From Neolewinella marina (GTDB taxonomy: Bacteria > Bacteroidota > Bacteroidia > Chitinophagales > Saprospiraceae): DNA of 64,000 bases. The translations under genes were made by a program, and so were the position numbers. Positions 9,799 to 17,417 of the stretch are shown one piece after another. The DNA lies in NCBI RefSeq assembly GCF_002631205.1, contig NZ_PDLO01000001.1, positions 1,240,001 through 1,304,000 on the forward strand, written 5' to 3'. Under the pieces are notes generated by a model. That model was not told the origin of the DNA. It searched no databases and was given only the letters and a program-made list of their open reading frames with translations. The number at the start of each line of letters is the position of its first letter. The stretch's first letter is position 1.

Positions 9799-11736
9799 TT
9801 ATCCGGGGCAGACGCCACGCACGACACTGATTGAGCGTATCGTCTCCGCGGTCCTGCCGATCATCCGGCTCTGCTCGTCCAGGCGGCGGACCACCCGCTC
9901 CACTTCGATCTCGCGGGGAAGCTCCTCCGCCAGGGCAACGGCCATCATCTCGGGGCAGTCGACCAGCGGCGCGCGGGATTCCTCGCGCATACGGCGGCCT
10001 TCGGCGAGGTATTGCTCCCGCGCCTGCCGGGCCATGGCCTTGCGGTGAGCGATCGTGCGTTCCAGTTGCCCTTCGGGTACCCAGTCAATGGCACCGCGGC
10101 GGTCGTCGCCCTCCTCAGAAAGCTTTTTGCGACGATTTTCCAGTTCCCGCAGGGCATCGCGTAATTCCCGTTCCCGCTGCTCGAGTTCCTCCAGGTCGAG
10201 GTCGTCGAGTTCGCGCCGGTACGGATGGAACATCGGCATTTCGGGGAAGGAGGGCATCTTGAAGCTGTCCATTTTGAATCCCTTCATCCGGAACATACCC
10301 TCGCCGTCTTCCATATCCAAGTGGTAGACGCGCGCCAGCTCCCCACTGATGGAGTCCATATGGGCGCCGAGGGCTTCAAAATCAAAGTTGAAGTTATCGT
10401 AATCCAGGTCGCCGATCCGCGCCAGGGCCTTGAAGCCGTGCAGGGAATCCCCGGGACCGTAGTAGTGCAGGGGACCCACGCGGAAGTGGTTCTGGTGATC
10501 CTTCATGCCCAGCAGTTCTTCGGCCGTTTCTTCGTGGGCGGGAAATTCTTCCGGCGGCACGGACCGGCCCTCCAGTTCCAGTTCCTTGATCTTCCCGTCC
10601 TCGACCCGCAGCCGGGTGGTTTTGCCGTTGGAGATTTTGGTGACCTGGTGGTTGCCGGGCGGCAGGGTGTCGGGGGCGGCGAGCGCGGGTTCCGTGACGG
10701 GGAACGGCAGTGTGGATTCTACCGTTACGGTCTCCCCGTCGGGTACGTAGGCCGCGGTAGCCACTAGGGTGAGCAGGGCCAGCAGGGGAAGCAAAAGAAG
10801 TCGGCTGTTCATGGTATACTTGATTTCCTGGTGATCGATGAAGCGCCGGACGCGGGCCAGTAGCCCGCCTCCGTTGGTGAGGGAAAGTGCCGCGGTGGCC
10901 GCCGGCGGGTGCTCGCTGAAGTAGAGCAGTGCCCTGGCGTAGGGCAGGCGCCCGGGGCCGTGGAGCAGCACGAGGTCGTCGCAGCAGTTTTCCCGTTCTT
11001 CCCGGATCCGTTCCCCGATCCAGTGGATGGCGGGGTGGTAGTAATAGATGATCTCCACCAGGCACTGCAGGGGGTGCAGCAGGTGGTCGTAGCGGCGCAG
11101 GTGGGCCAGTTCGTGGAGGATGACGGATTCGGCCTCCTCGGTGGTCAGGTCGTTGACCAGGGCCAGGGGGAAGAGGAGTACCGGCTTGAGGTGGCCCACC
11201 AGCATGGGACCGCTGATGCGGTCGGAGATACCTAGCCGCAACGCACCACTGTAGCCGAGGCGGTCCGCCAGTTGCCGTACTTTCTCGTAGAGAACGGCAT
11301 ACAGGCCCGTTTCATTCACCGGTTCGGCCGTGGCCGCCAGTTGTCGCAGTTGTCCGTACGACCAGCCCAGCCGCAGGGTGCCGGCCAGCATGCTGACCAC
11401 CCAGCTGACCACGAGGGCGGACATCCAGAAGTCGGCCGACCAGAAGTAGTCTGGCCGTGCAACCACCTCCGGCACCGAAGCCAGGAAGTAGGCAGCGGAC
11501 GGACCGGCCACCGGGGCCCCTGCCGGCTCATAGTACTGGAGAAAGGTGAACACCGAGACGACCACCTGCCCGAGCAGCAGGGCGCACCCCAGGCGGTAAC
11601 GGGAGTGGGCCGTGGAACCCGCCCACCGGGCAAACAGCCAGAGGGACAGGGCCAGCAGCGAAGCCTGCCAGAAGGAGTGGAGAATGGTCATTCCGGCCGC
11701 GTAGAGGCCGGCCGTGCCGAGGAGGGGATCAAGCAT
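9799..11736 (-). CDS. BlaR1/M56-family membrane metallopeptidase with long C-terminal extension
   Basis: 645 residues. Several N-terminal membrane segments (about 10-35, 48-68, 105-120) precede the zinc peptidase motif HELAH (His208, Glu209, His212). The later REERENCCDD block supplies the third ligand region. A fourth hydrophobic segment follows at about 310-330, then some 300 residues outside the membrane. That tail contains a charged coiled coil (EELEQRERELRD region, about 515-560) instead of a penicillin-binding domain. Family knowledge: M56 proteins sense a signal and trigger cleavage of a BlaI-type repressor. The start overlaps the upstream blaI-like gene by 8 bp, so the two are a coupled sensor/repressor pair. 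What is sensed is unknown. Confidence 0.9.
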   Translation of the reverse strand: MLDPLLGTAGLYAAGMTILHSFWQASLLALSLWLFARWAGSTAHSRYRLGCALLLGQVVVSVFTFLQYYEPAGAPVAGPSAAYFLASVPEVVARPDYFWSADFWMSALVVSWVVSMLAGTLRLGWSYGQLRQLAATAEPVNETGLYAVLYEKVRQLADRLGYSGALRLGISDRISGPMLVGHLKPVLLFPLALVNDLTTEEAESVILHELAHLRRYDHLLHPLQCLVEIIYYYHPAIHWIGERIREERENCCDDLVLLHGPGRLPYARALLYFSEHPPAATAALSLTNGGGLLARVRRFIDHQEIKYTMNSRLLLLPLLALLTLVATAAYVPDGETVTVESTLPFPVTEPALAAPDTLPPGNHQVTKISNGKTTRLRVEDGKIKELELEGRSVPPEEFPAHEETAEELLGMKDHQNHFRVGPLHYYGPGDSLHGFKALARIGDLDYDNFNFDFEALGAHMDSISGELARVYHLDMEDGEGMFRMKGFKMDSFKMPSFPEMPMFHPYRRELDDLDLEELEQRERELRDALRELENRRKKLSEEGDDRRGAIDWVPEGQLERTIAHRKAMARQAREQYLAEGRRMREESRAPLVDCPEMMAVALAEELPREIEVERVVRRLDEQSRMIGRTAETIRSISVVRGVCPG

Positions 11737-12145
11737 GGCGGTCCTCTTTTTCGAGTTGCTTAATCAGGTCCTTGATCTCGGCCAGCTCGGCGGAAGTGGG
11801 GTTACCCTCCCCCAGGGCCCGTAATACCAACTGGGTGCGTGACCCGCCGAAGGTCGAATCCACGAAACGGCGCAGCAACCCCTGCTGGGTACGCTCCCGC
11901 CCGGCGGCGGCGGTATAAACGTGGCTTCGCGCGGAAGTGTCGCGGTGTACCAGGCCCTTGTCGGCCATCACCTGCATCAACTTCAGGGTGGTGGTATACC
12001 CAATGGGCTTTTCGGGGGGCTCGGCCGCGGACCGTTGCTTGAGCAGGCGGCGGTTCAGCCGGTCGTTTACCTCACGTACCGTCAGGGGGCCGGCTTCCCA
12101 GAGTACCCGTAAAATCGAGAGTTCACCTTCCGTAGGAGCAATCAT
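11729..12145 (-). CDS. BlaI/MecI/CopY-family transcriptional repressor
   Basis: 138 residues from the ATG at 12145 (MIAPTEGEL). The winged-helix pattern is classical: LSILRVLWEAGPLTVREV, then IGYTTTLKLMQVMADKGLV. A longer reading to 12193 would place the double operator and promoter inside the coding region, so the shorter start is preferred. The C-terminal half holds the dimer and cleavage region. It should repress its own operon with the M56 peptidase. Two matching inverted repeats overlap its promoter directly upstream (separate entries), and the first of them ends immediately before the start codon. Confidence 0.92.
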   Translation of the reverse strand: MIAPTEGELSILRVLWEAGPLTVREVNDRLNRRLLKQRSAAEPPEKPIGYTTTLKLMQVMADKGLVHRDTSARSHVYTAAAGRERTQQGLLRRFVDSTFGGSRTQLVLRALGEGNPTSAELAEIKDLIKQLEKEDRHA

Positions 12146-12186
12146 GTACGAATCGTTTCGTACAAATATATACGAAAGCTTTCGTA
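12146..12186 (-). promoter_or_regulatory. Double operator of the BlaI-type repressor
   Basis: Two inverted repeats share the form TACGAA-N4-TTCGTA. Site 1 is at 12147-12162 (arms extend by one base pair each side to 12146-12163). Site 2 is at 12171-12186 and is a perfect 16-bp palindrome, TACGAAAGCTTTCGTA. Their starts are 24 bp apart. Site 2 lies between the -33 and -7 promoter elements; site 1 covers the expected transcription start and abuts the blaI ATG. Two dyads of this kind are what BlaI/MecI dimers bind, so autorepression is a strong inference. Confidence 0.8.
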
Positions 12187-12194
12187 ATTGCAAT
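12163..12194 (-). promoter_or_regulatory. Promoter of the BlaI/M56 operon
   Basis: On the minus strand, TATATTTG (12163-12170) matches the Bacteroidota -7 consensus TAnnTTTG exactly. ATTG (12191-12194) lies 20 bp upstream at the -33 position. The leader to the ATG at 12145 would be only about 15 nt. Confidence 0.65.
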
Positions 12195-12217
12195 AGGCGG
12201 GACTGCCGGAAGTGGAA

Positions 12218-13267
12218 TCAGGCTTTCGCCAGGGTGATGCCGAAGGTGCTGCCCATGCCGGGCGTACTGCGTACGTTGATGGTCTGCTGGTGGGCCTCCA
12301 TGATGTGCTTGACGATGGAGAGGCCAAGGCCGCTACCCCCCTTTTGCCGGCTGCGGCTCTTGTCCACGCGGTAGAAGCGGTCGAAGACGTGGGGCAGGTG
12401 CTTTTCCGGAATCCCGATGCCGTTATCGGCTACTTCGCAGAGGATATAGGTTTCCATATCATAGAAACCGAAGCGGGTGGCGCCCCCGCTGTTGCCGTAC
12501 TTGATGGAGTTGGAAACGAGGTTCACGAGTACCTGGCGGATGCTTTCCCGGTCGGCGCTGACCATGAAGCCGGTATCGGCCCCGGGCTTGAAGCCGAGGG
12601 TGATGCCGGCCTGCCGGCTCTTCAGGTCCAGCTCCTCAATCACCTCCTGGGCCAGGTCCTTGATGTTGAAAGGTTCGGGGTCGAACATGAGGTCGCCGCT
12701 TTCCAGCCGGCTGATGGCGCTGAGGTCTTCCACGATGGTCTGCAGCCGTTCGACGTTCTTGGCGGCCTTCTTGATGAAGGATTTGGTGATCTTCTTGTCG
12801 TCGTACCCGTGGTCCATCAGGGTATGCAGGTAGCCCTGGATGTTGAAGATGGGTGTTTTAAGCTCGTGGCTGATGTCGCCCACGTAGCGGCGGCGGTATT
12901 CGGCGAAGCGTTCGTACTGGTCGAGCTGCTCCTGCTGGTTTTCGGCCCATTCGGCCACTTCCTGTTCTACGTCGTCGATGATGGGCTGGTCGGGATCAAT
13001 GCCCTCCCGCTTCATATCGGTACTTACTTTCTGGCTGTGGATGGTCTTGTAGATAAGCTTGACTTTGCGGTAGATGTAACGGTCGAGGGTGACCAGGACG
13101 ATGAAGTAGCTGATGGCGAATACGGCGGGTCCCAGCAGCAGGGGCAGCCACCAGCTGAAGGCTACCGTAGGGAGGGCCAGGATGAGCAACAGTGCCCCCT
13201 CGGCCGCCAGGGCGATGAAGAGCGCCGTGCGGATGGAAATCTCACGGGGGGTACTGTTTTTGAGCAT
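12218..13267 (-). CDS. Sensor histidine kinase, PhoR-like
   Basis: 349 residues. Two membrane helices (about 12-33 and 38-62) have almost no periplasmic loop between them. A charged linker follows, then the HisKA H-box DISHELKTP with His134 and the HATPase blocks N (LVNLVSNSIKYG), G1 (DNGIG) and G2 (GGSGLGLSIVKHIM). It should autophosphorylate and pass phosphate to the response regulator encoded 2 bp upstream in the same operon. With no sensory loop, the signal is probably sensed in the membrane or through a partner, as in PhoR. The start ATG at 13267 follows the regulator stop directly. Confidence 0.93.
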   Translation of the reverse strand: MLKNSTPREISIRTALFIALAAEGALLLILALPTVAFSWWLPLLLGPAVFAISYFIVLVTLDRYIYRKVKLIYKTIHSQKVSTDMKREGIDPDQPIIDDVEQEVAEWAENQQEQLDQYERFAEYRRRYVGDISHELKTPIFNIQGYLHTLMDHGYDDKKITKSFIKKAAKNVERLQTIVEDLSAISRLESGDLMFDPEPFNIKDLAQEVIEELDLKSRQAGITLGFKPGADTGFMVSADRESIRQVLVNLVSNSIKYGNSGGATRFGFYDMETYILCEVADNGIGIPEKHLPHVFDRFYRVDKSRSRQKGGSGLGLSIVKHIMEAHQQTINVRSTPGMGSTFGITLAKA

Positions 13268-13269
13268 GG

Positions 13270-13959
13270 CTAGAACTCGAACTTGTAACCGATGCCCTTG
13301 ATGGTCTTGATGTAGTGGTCACCCAGCTTTTCGCGCAGTTTGCGGATGTGGACGTCAATGGTGCGGTTGCCCACGATGACGTCGGTGCCCCAGACCTTGT
13401 TGAAGATCTCCTCGCGGCTGAATACCTTGCCCGGCTTGGTGGCCAGCAGGGTGAGCAGGTCGAATTCCTTTTTGGCGAGCTCGATGCGCTCGTCGCCTCG
13501 GCGCACCAGGATCTGCTCCAGGTCAATCTCCAGGTCGCCGATCGCGATGGAGCTATCTCCCTCCTCTTCCTCCTGGCGGACGTTGCGCCGCAGCAGGGCC
13601 TTCACCCGGCTGATGAGCACCCGCGGGCGGATCGGTTTGGTGATGTAGTCGTCGCCCCCGGTATCCAGGGCGGCAATCTGGCTGTAGTCCTCCTCCCGGG
13701 CCGTGAGGAAGGTGATGACAGTGTTGTCGAAGGAATTGTCGGAGCGCAGCTGGCGACAGACCTCCACCCCGTCCATAATGGGCATCATGATGTCCAGGAC
13801 GATGAGGTCGGGACGAAACTCCCGGGCCTTTGCCAGGCCCTCTTCCCCGTTGCTGGCCGTCTCGACCTCAAAGCCCTCCTTGCGGAGGTTGAACTCGAGG
13901 ATCTCCAAAATATCCGGTTCGTCGTCTACCAGGAGTATCTTCGCCGGGGTACCATTCAT
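13270..13959 (-). CDS. OmpR/PhoB-family response regulator
   Basis: 229 residues. The receiver domain has VDDEPD, the phosphorylated Asp56 in LIVLDIMMP, a Thr/Ala switch region and Lys108 in DDYITKP. The winged-helix DNA-binding domain (about 130-229) has the FDLLTLLATKPGKVFSREEI recognition block and ends with GIGYKFEF. It is the first gene of the two-component operon. No Pho-box-like direct repeat was obvious nearby, so the regulon is not identified. Confidence 0.95.
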   Translation of the reverse strand: MNGTPAKILLVDDEPDILEILEFNLRKEGFEVETASNGEEGLAKAREFRPDLIVLDIMMPIMDGVEVCRQLRSDNSFDNTVITFLTAREEDYSQIAALDTGGDDYITKPIRPRVLISRVKALLRRNVRQEEEEGDSSIAIGDLEIDLEQILVRRGDERIELAKKEFDLLTLLATKPGKVFSREEIFNKVWGTDVIVGNRTIDVHIRKLREKLGDHYIKTIKGIGYKFEF

Positions 13960-13982
13960 CGTGTATACAGTTATATAAGGTG

Positions 13983-13990
13983 CAAAAGTA
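13983..13990 (-). promoter_or_regulatory. -7 element of the two-component operon
   Basis: TACTTTTG on the minus strand matches TAnnTTTG exactly, 23 nt upstream of the response-regulator ATG. I do not see a clean -33 TTTG at the right distance. Confidence 0.5.
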
Positions 13991-14059
13991 GGCCGCGCAT
14001 GTGGCTTCCACCTAAAGTATACGTTAAGTGCAGGTAAAGCAACCGATCAATCCAGTAAC

Positions 14060-14557
14060 GTGAAACAAGTCTACTTCGTCCGCCACGCCAAAAGCAGCTG
14101 GGCCGACCCGAACCTGAAAGATCACGACCGCCCCCTCAACTCCCGGGGAAAGCGCGACGCCCCGGACATGGCCGCCCGCCTGGCCAAATCAGGGCTAAAG
14201 GTTGACGGCATCCTCACCTCAAGCGCCAAGCGCACCCGACAGACCGCCAAGGTGTTCGCCGAGGCCTTCGGCCTGGGCAAGGACCGCATCCTGAAGGAGA
14301 AGCAGCTTTACCACGCCGGCCCCCGGACGATCGAGAAGTGCGTCCGCCAGCTCCCCGACGACTGGAATACCGTGCTGGTCTTCGGCCACAACCCCGGCTA
14401 CACCGAGGTGGCCAACCACCTGCGCAACGACGACTACATCGGCAACGTGCCCACCTGCGGCATCGTCGGCAGCGAGCTGAAGGTCAAGAAATGGTCGGAC
14501 TGGGAGATGGCCCGCGCCCAACGCAGCGCCTACTACTACCCCAAGCAGAAAAAATGA
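14060..14557 (+). CDS. SixA-like histidine phosphatase
   Basis: 165 residues starting with GTG (VKQVYFVRHAKSSW). The RHAKSSW motif holds the catalytic His; TSSAKRTRQTA and FGHNPGYTE complete the SixA pattern. SixA removes phosphate from phosphohistidine on HPt domains in enterobacteria; whether that substrate applies here is unknown, but the neighbouring two-component operon makes it plausible. The stop overlaps the start of the DUF4296 gene by ATGA, indicating coupled translation. Confidence 0.9.
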   Translation: MKQVYFVRHAKSSWADPNLKDHDRPLNSRGKRDAPDMAARLAKSGLKVDGILTSSAKRTRQTAKVFAEAFGLGKDRILKEKQLYHAGPRTIEKCVRQLPDDWNTVLVFGHNPGYTEVANHLRNDDYIGNVPTCGIVGSELKVKKWSDWEMARAQRSAYYYPKQKK

Positions 14558-14877
14558 GCATCCGGTTGGCCACGGCAATGGTAGTCCTGCTGCTGGGGTG
14601 CGCCCAGGTGGACCCCGGCCCGCCCCCGGTGGACACGGCGCGCCTCGGCGAGACCCTCGGTGACCTCCAGCTCGCCGAAGCCATCATTGCCGAAGTGCCC
14701 GTACTGGTGCGCGATTCCATGCAGGCCGTGTACTACGATTCGGTGCTGGCCGACCACGGCTACACCCGGCAGGAATTCGACAGCATCATGTGGATCGTGC
14801 GCCAGGAACCGGCCTGGATCGACTCGGTGTATACCCGCGCCGGCGAGATCGTTTCCCGGGAAATGATCGAGCAGTAA
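14554..14877 (+). CDS. DUF4296-type lipoprotein
   Basis: 107 residues. The N-terminus is a lipoprotein signal with lipobox LLLGC, so the mature protein should be anchored by Cys16. The helical remainder (LGDLQLAEAIIAE, then MQAVYYDSVLADHGYTRQEFDSI in two stretches) fits DUF4296, a Bacteroidota-specific lipoprotein family without known function. The start at 14554 overlaps the upstream stop (ATGA). The longer frame reading from 14338 lacks the signal and is rejected. Confidence 0.8.
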   Translation: MSIRLATAMVVLLLGCAQVDPGPPPVDTARLGETLGDLQLAEAIIAEVPVLVRDSMQAVYYDSVLADHGYTRQEFDSIMWIVRQEPAWIDSVYTRAGEIVSREMIEQ

Positions 14878-14912
14878 GTCGGATTGGCGACCGCGGCCGC
14901 GCCGCCAGTCCC

Positions 14913-14920
14913 TATCTTCG
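14913..14920 (+). promoter_or_regulatory. -7-like element of dnaX, near-leaderless
   Basis: TATCTTCG differs from TAnnTTTG at one position and ends 5 nt before the dnaX ATG, so the transcript would have almost no leader. Confidence 0.4.
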
Positions 14921-14925
14921 CGCCA

Positions 14926-16665
14926 ATGAGCAACTTCGTCGTTTCCGCCCGTAAATACCGTCCCGTCCGCTTCGACGAAGTGGTCGGCCAGCGGCACGTG
15001 TCCCAGACCCTGAAGAACGCCCTGCAGACCGACCACCTGGCCCACGCCTTCCTCTTCTGCGGCCCCCGGGGGGTAGGCAAGACGACCTCGGCCCGCATCC
15101 TGGCCAAGGTGCTCAACTGCGAGAACCGCACGGCCGACTACGAGCCCTGCAACAGCTGCCCGAGCTGCGTATCCTTCAACAACAACGCCAGCCTCAACAT
15201 CACCGAGCTGGACGCGGCCAGCAACAACTCCGTCGACCACATCCGGGCCCTCACCGAGCAGGTACGGTTCCAGCCCCAGCAGGGGGCCTACAAGGTGTTC
15301 ATCATCGACGAGGTGCATATGCTTTCCCAGCAGGCCTTCAATGCCTTTCTTAAGACGCTGGAGGAGCCGCCGCCTTACGCCATCTTCATCCTGGCGACGA
15401 CGGAGAAGCACAAGATCATCCCCACCATCCTGTCGCGCTGCCAGATCTTCGACTTCAAGCGGATCCAGCCCAACGACATCATCGAGCACCTGCGCGGGAT
15501 CTGTGAGCAGGAAGGCATCACCGCCGACGAGGAGGCCCTTCACATCATCGCCCAAAAGGCCGACGGCGCCCTGCGCGACGCCCTGTCGATCTTCGACCGG
15601 ATCGTCAGTTTCAGTGGCGACGCCATTCGCTACGAGGCCGTCATCGAGAACCTGAACGTCCTTGACTACGACTACTTCTTCCGGGCGGTCGACTGCCTGT
15701 TGACCGAAGACCGGGCGGGGATGCTGCTGCTCTTCGATGAGGTGCTGCGCCGCGGCTTCGACGAAGACCTCTTCCTGAACGGGCTGGCCGCCCACCTGCG
15801 CGACCTGCTGGTGTGCAAGGACGCCGCCACCCTGCAACTGCTGGAAGTGGGCGACCGCCTCCGCGAACGCTACCACCAGCAGGCCGCCATCGCACCGGCC
15901 GACCTCCTCCTGACCGCCCTGGACATCGCCAACGAATGCGACCTTGGCTTCCGCCTGGCCCGCAACAAGCGCCTCCACGTGGAAATGAGCCTGCTGCGCA
16001 TGGTAACGATTCGCCGGGCCTTCCGGAACGACCCCGTCAGCCTGGCTCCCGCCGTTGGAACCCCGGCACCCGCGGCCGCGCCCACCGCAGAAGTGCCGCC
16101 CGCCCCCGTTGCGGAAAAAAAAAGTCCTGACCCGGACCCCGCCCCCGAGGAAATCGGCGAGCAGCCGCCCATAAGCCCCATGGCGCCCCCGCCCTCCGCC
16201 CCCGGGCCCGCGGCCTTCGCCAGCATTAACCTCGACAGTCTCATCGCCGAAGCGGAAGAAGAAACCGCCCACGAAGTGCCGGCCGACGAGCTGCCCGAAC
16301 TCGACGACGAGCACCTGCGCGGCGCCTGGGATGCCTTCCTGGCCGAGCAGCAGGGCACCACCCTGGCCGTATTCCTCAAACAGGCCCTGCCCCTGGTGCG
16401 GGGAGAGGAAGAAATAGTGGTGAAGGTGGGCTCCGCCCGCGCCATCGCCTCCCTGCGCGACGACGACAGCCTGATCGCCCACCTGCGCAAGACCTTCCAG
16501 CGGCCCAACCTGGTGATGATCCTGGAACAGGACGACAGCCTGAAGCCGGTGCAGACCAAGGCGAAAAAGCGGCTGACCGCCAAGGACAAGTACCTGAAGA
16601 TGCGCGAAAAGAACCCCGCCCTCGACGAGCTGCGCCGGCGGTTCGACCTCCGCCCCGAGGAATAA
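14926..16665 (+). CDS. dnaX: DNA polymerase III subunit gamma/tau
   Basis: 579 residues from the ATG at 14926 (MSNFVVSARKYRP). The P-loop is GPRGVGKTT (46-54). Zinc ligands are Cys65, Cys75, Cys78 and Cys81, and Walker B is IIDEVHML. Clamp-loader domains run to about residue 365, followed by a Pro/Ala-rich linker (about 375-430) and a C-terminal domain. It is the ATPase of the clamp loader at the replication fork. A run of A residues at about 16119-16127 (GAAAAAAAAA context) near the linker could allow frameshifting to a shorter gamma form; this is inference only. The longer reading from 14884 adds a low-complexity Ala/Pro stretch and is rejected. Confidence 0.95.
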   Translation: MSNFVVSARKYRPVRFDEVVGQRHVSQTLKNALQTDHLAHAFLFCGPRGVGKTTSARILAKVLNCENRTADYEPCNSCPSCVSFNNNASLNITELDAASNNSVDHIRALTEQVRFQPQQGAYKVFIIDEVHMLSQQAFNAFLKTLEEPPPYAIFILATTEKHKIIPTILSRCQIFDFKRIQPNDIIEHLRGICEQEGITADEEALHIIAQKADGALRDALSIFDRIVSFSGDAIRYEAVIENLNVLDYDYFFRAVDCLLTEDRAGMLLLFDEVLRRGFDEDLFLNGLAAHLRDLLVCKDAATLQLLEVGDRLRERYHQQAAIAPADLLLTALDIANECDLGFRLARNKRLHVEMSLLRMVTIRRAFRNDPVSLAPAVGTPAPAAAPTAEVPPAPVAEKKSPDPDPAPEEIGEQPPISPMAPPPSAPGPAAFASINLDSLIAEAEEETAHEVPADELPELDDEHLRGAWDAFLAEQQGTTLAVFLKQALPLVRGEEEIVVKVGSARAIASLRDDDSLIAHLRKTFQRPNLVMILEQDDSLKPVQTKAKKRLTAKDKYLKMREKNPALDELRRRFDLRPEE

Positions 16666-16670
16666 CCCCC

Positions 16671-17363
16671 TTATTTCTGACGGGAATACTGCACGAGCAG
16701 GTAGACGATGTAGAGGGCCAGGCCCACGCCGCCCACCCACACGAGGATGCTCTTGAGTTGCTCGATGTCCTGACTGAAAAAGGCGAGCAGCACGGTGAGG
16801 GGTACGATGCCCGCCAGGGTAGCGAGGATGAAGCGGAAGTAGCCCATCTTGAGCATGCCGGCCACGAAACTGATGGCGTCGTTGCTCAGGAAGGGGGCCA
16901 GCCGGAAGAGGACGACCGCCCCGGTACCGTAATCGTTGACGGTCTTTTCCAGCTTGGCCTCGGTGCGGCGCCCCACCAGGTTGGTCAGGGCCGCCCGGCT
17001 CAGCGCCTTGCCCACGGCGTAGCCCACCGTAGAGGCGACCGTCACCGCCAGCACCGAAAGCAGACTGCCCCACCAGCTGCCGTACGCCAGGATGGCGATG
17101 ATCATGAGTAACCAGGAGGGCACCACGATGAGGAACATCTGCAGCGTCATCAGGGTGATTACCACCAGCGGGCCCCAGAAGCCGAAGCCCCGGACGTACT
17201 CCGTGATCCGCGGCTTGTCGCCACTGCTCAGTATTGAGTAGGCCTGCTGCACCTCCGCCTGGAAGGAGGGCACCGCGAAGTAGGAAACGATGGCGGCGGC
17301 CAGCAGCAGGCCGGAGATTCCGTAGACGTAATACTGTAAGTGGGACGATTTCACTGCGGGCAT
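16671..17363 (-). CDS. TVP38/TMEM64 (VTT domain) membrane protein
   Basis: 230 residues from the ATG at 17361-17363. About six membrane segments are visible. The VTT/SNARE-associated core contains a GSWWGSLLSVLAVTVASTVGY-type segment (written here only in part) and LFRLAPFLSNDAISFVAGM. Family members (DedA/VTT) are thought to move or scramble lipids; the substrate here is unknown. A much longer upstream frame runs antisense through the glutamine synthetase gene and is not real. The stop lies 5 bp from the convergent dnaX stop. Confidence 0.88.
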   Translation of the reverse strand: MPAVKSSHLQYYVYGISGLLLAAAIVSYFAVPSFQAEVQQAYSILSSGDKPRITEYVRGFGFWGPLVVITLMTLQMFLIVVPSWLLMIIAILAYGSWWGSLLSVLAVTVASTVGYAVGKALSRAALTNLVGRRTEAKLEKTVNDYGTGAVVLFRLAPFLSNDAISFVAGMLKMGYFRFILATLAGIVPLTVLLAFFSQDIEQLKSILVWVGGVGLALYIVYLLVQYSRQK

Positions 17364-17404
17364 GGCGCGGGGAATTGGCGGTGGCGGATCCTGGATAAAT
17401 CCGC

Positions 17405-17412
17405 TAGTTTTG
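17405..17412 (+). promoter_or_regulatory. -7 element of the glutamine synthetase-family gene, near-leaderless
   Basis: TAGTTTTG matches TAnnTTTG exactly and ends 5 nt before the ATG at 17418. No good -33 element at 19-21 bp was seen. Confidence 0.5.
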
Positions 17413-17417
17413 TCCGA

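Noticed and set aside
12146-12193. Upstream start of the BlaI-type repressor at 12193
   Set aside because: It would put the promoter and both operator palindromes inside the coding sequence.
14536-17073. Long minus-strand frame of 845 codons opposite dnaX
   Set aside because: It is antisense to well-recognised genes and shows no domain; high GC content produces many such shadow frames.
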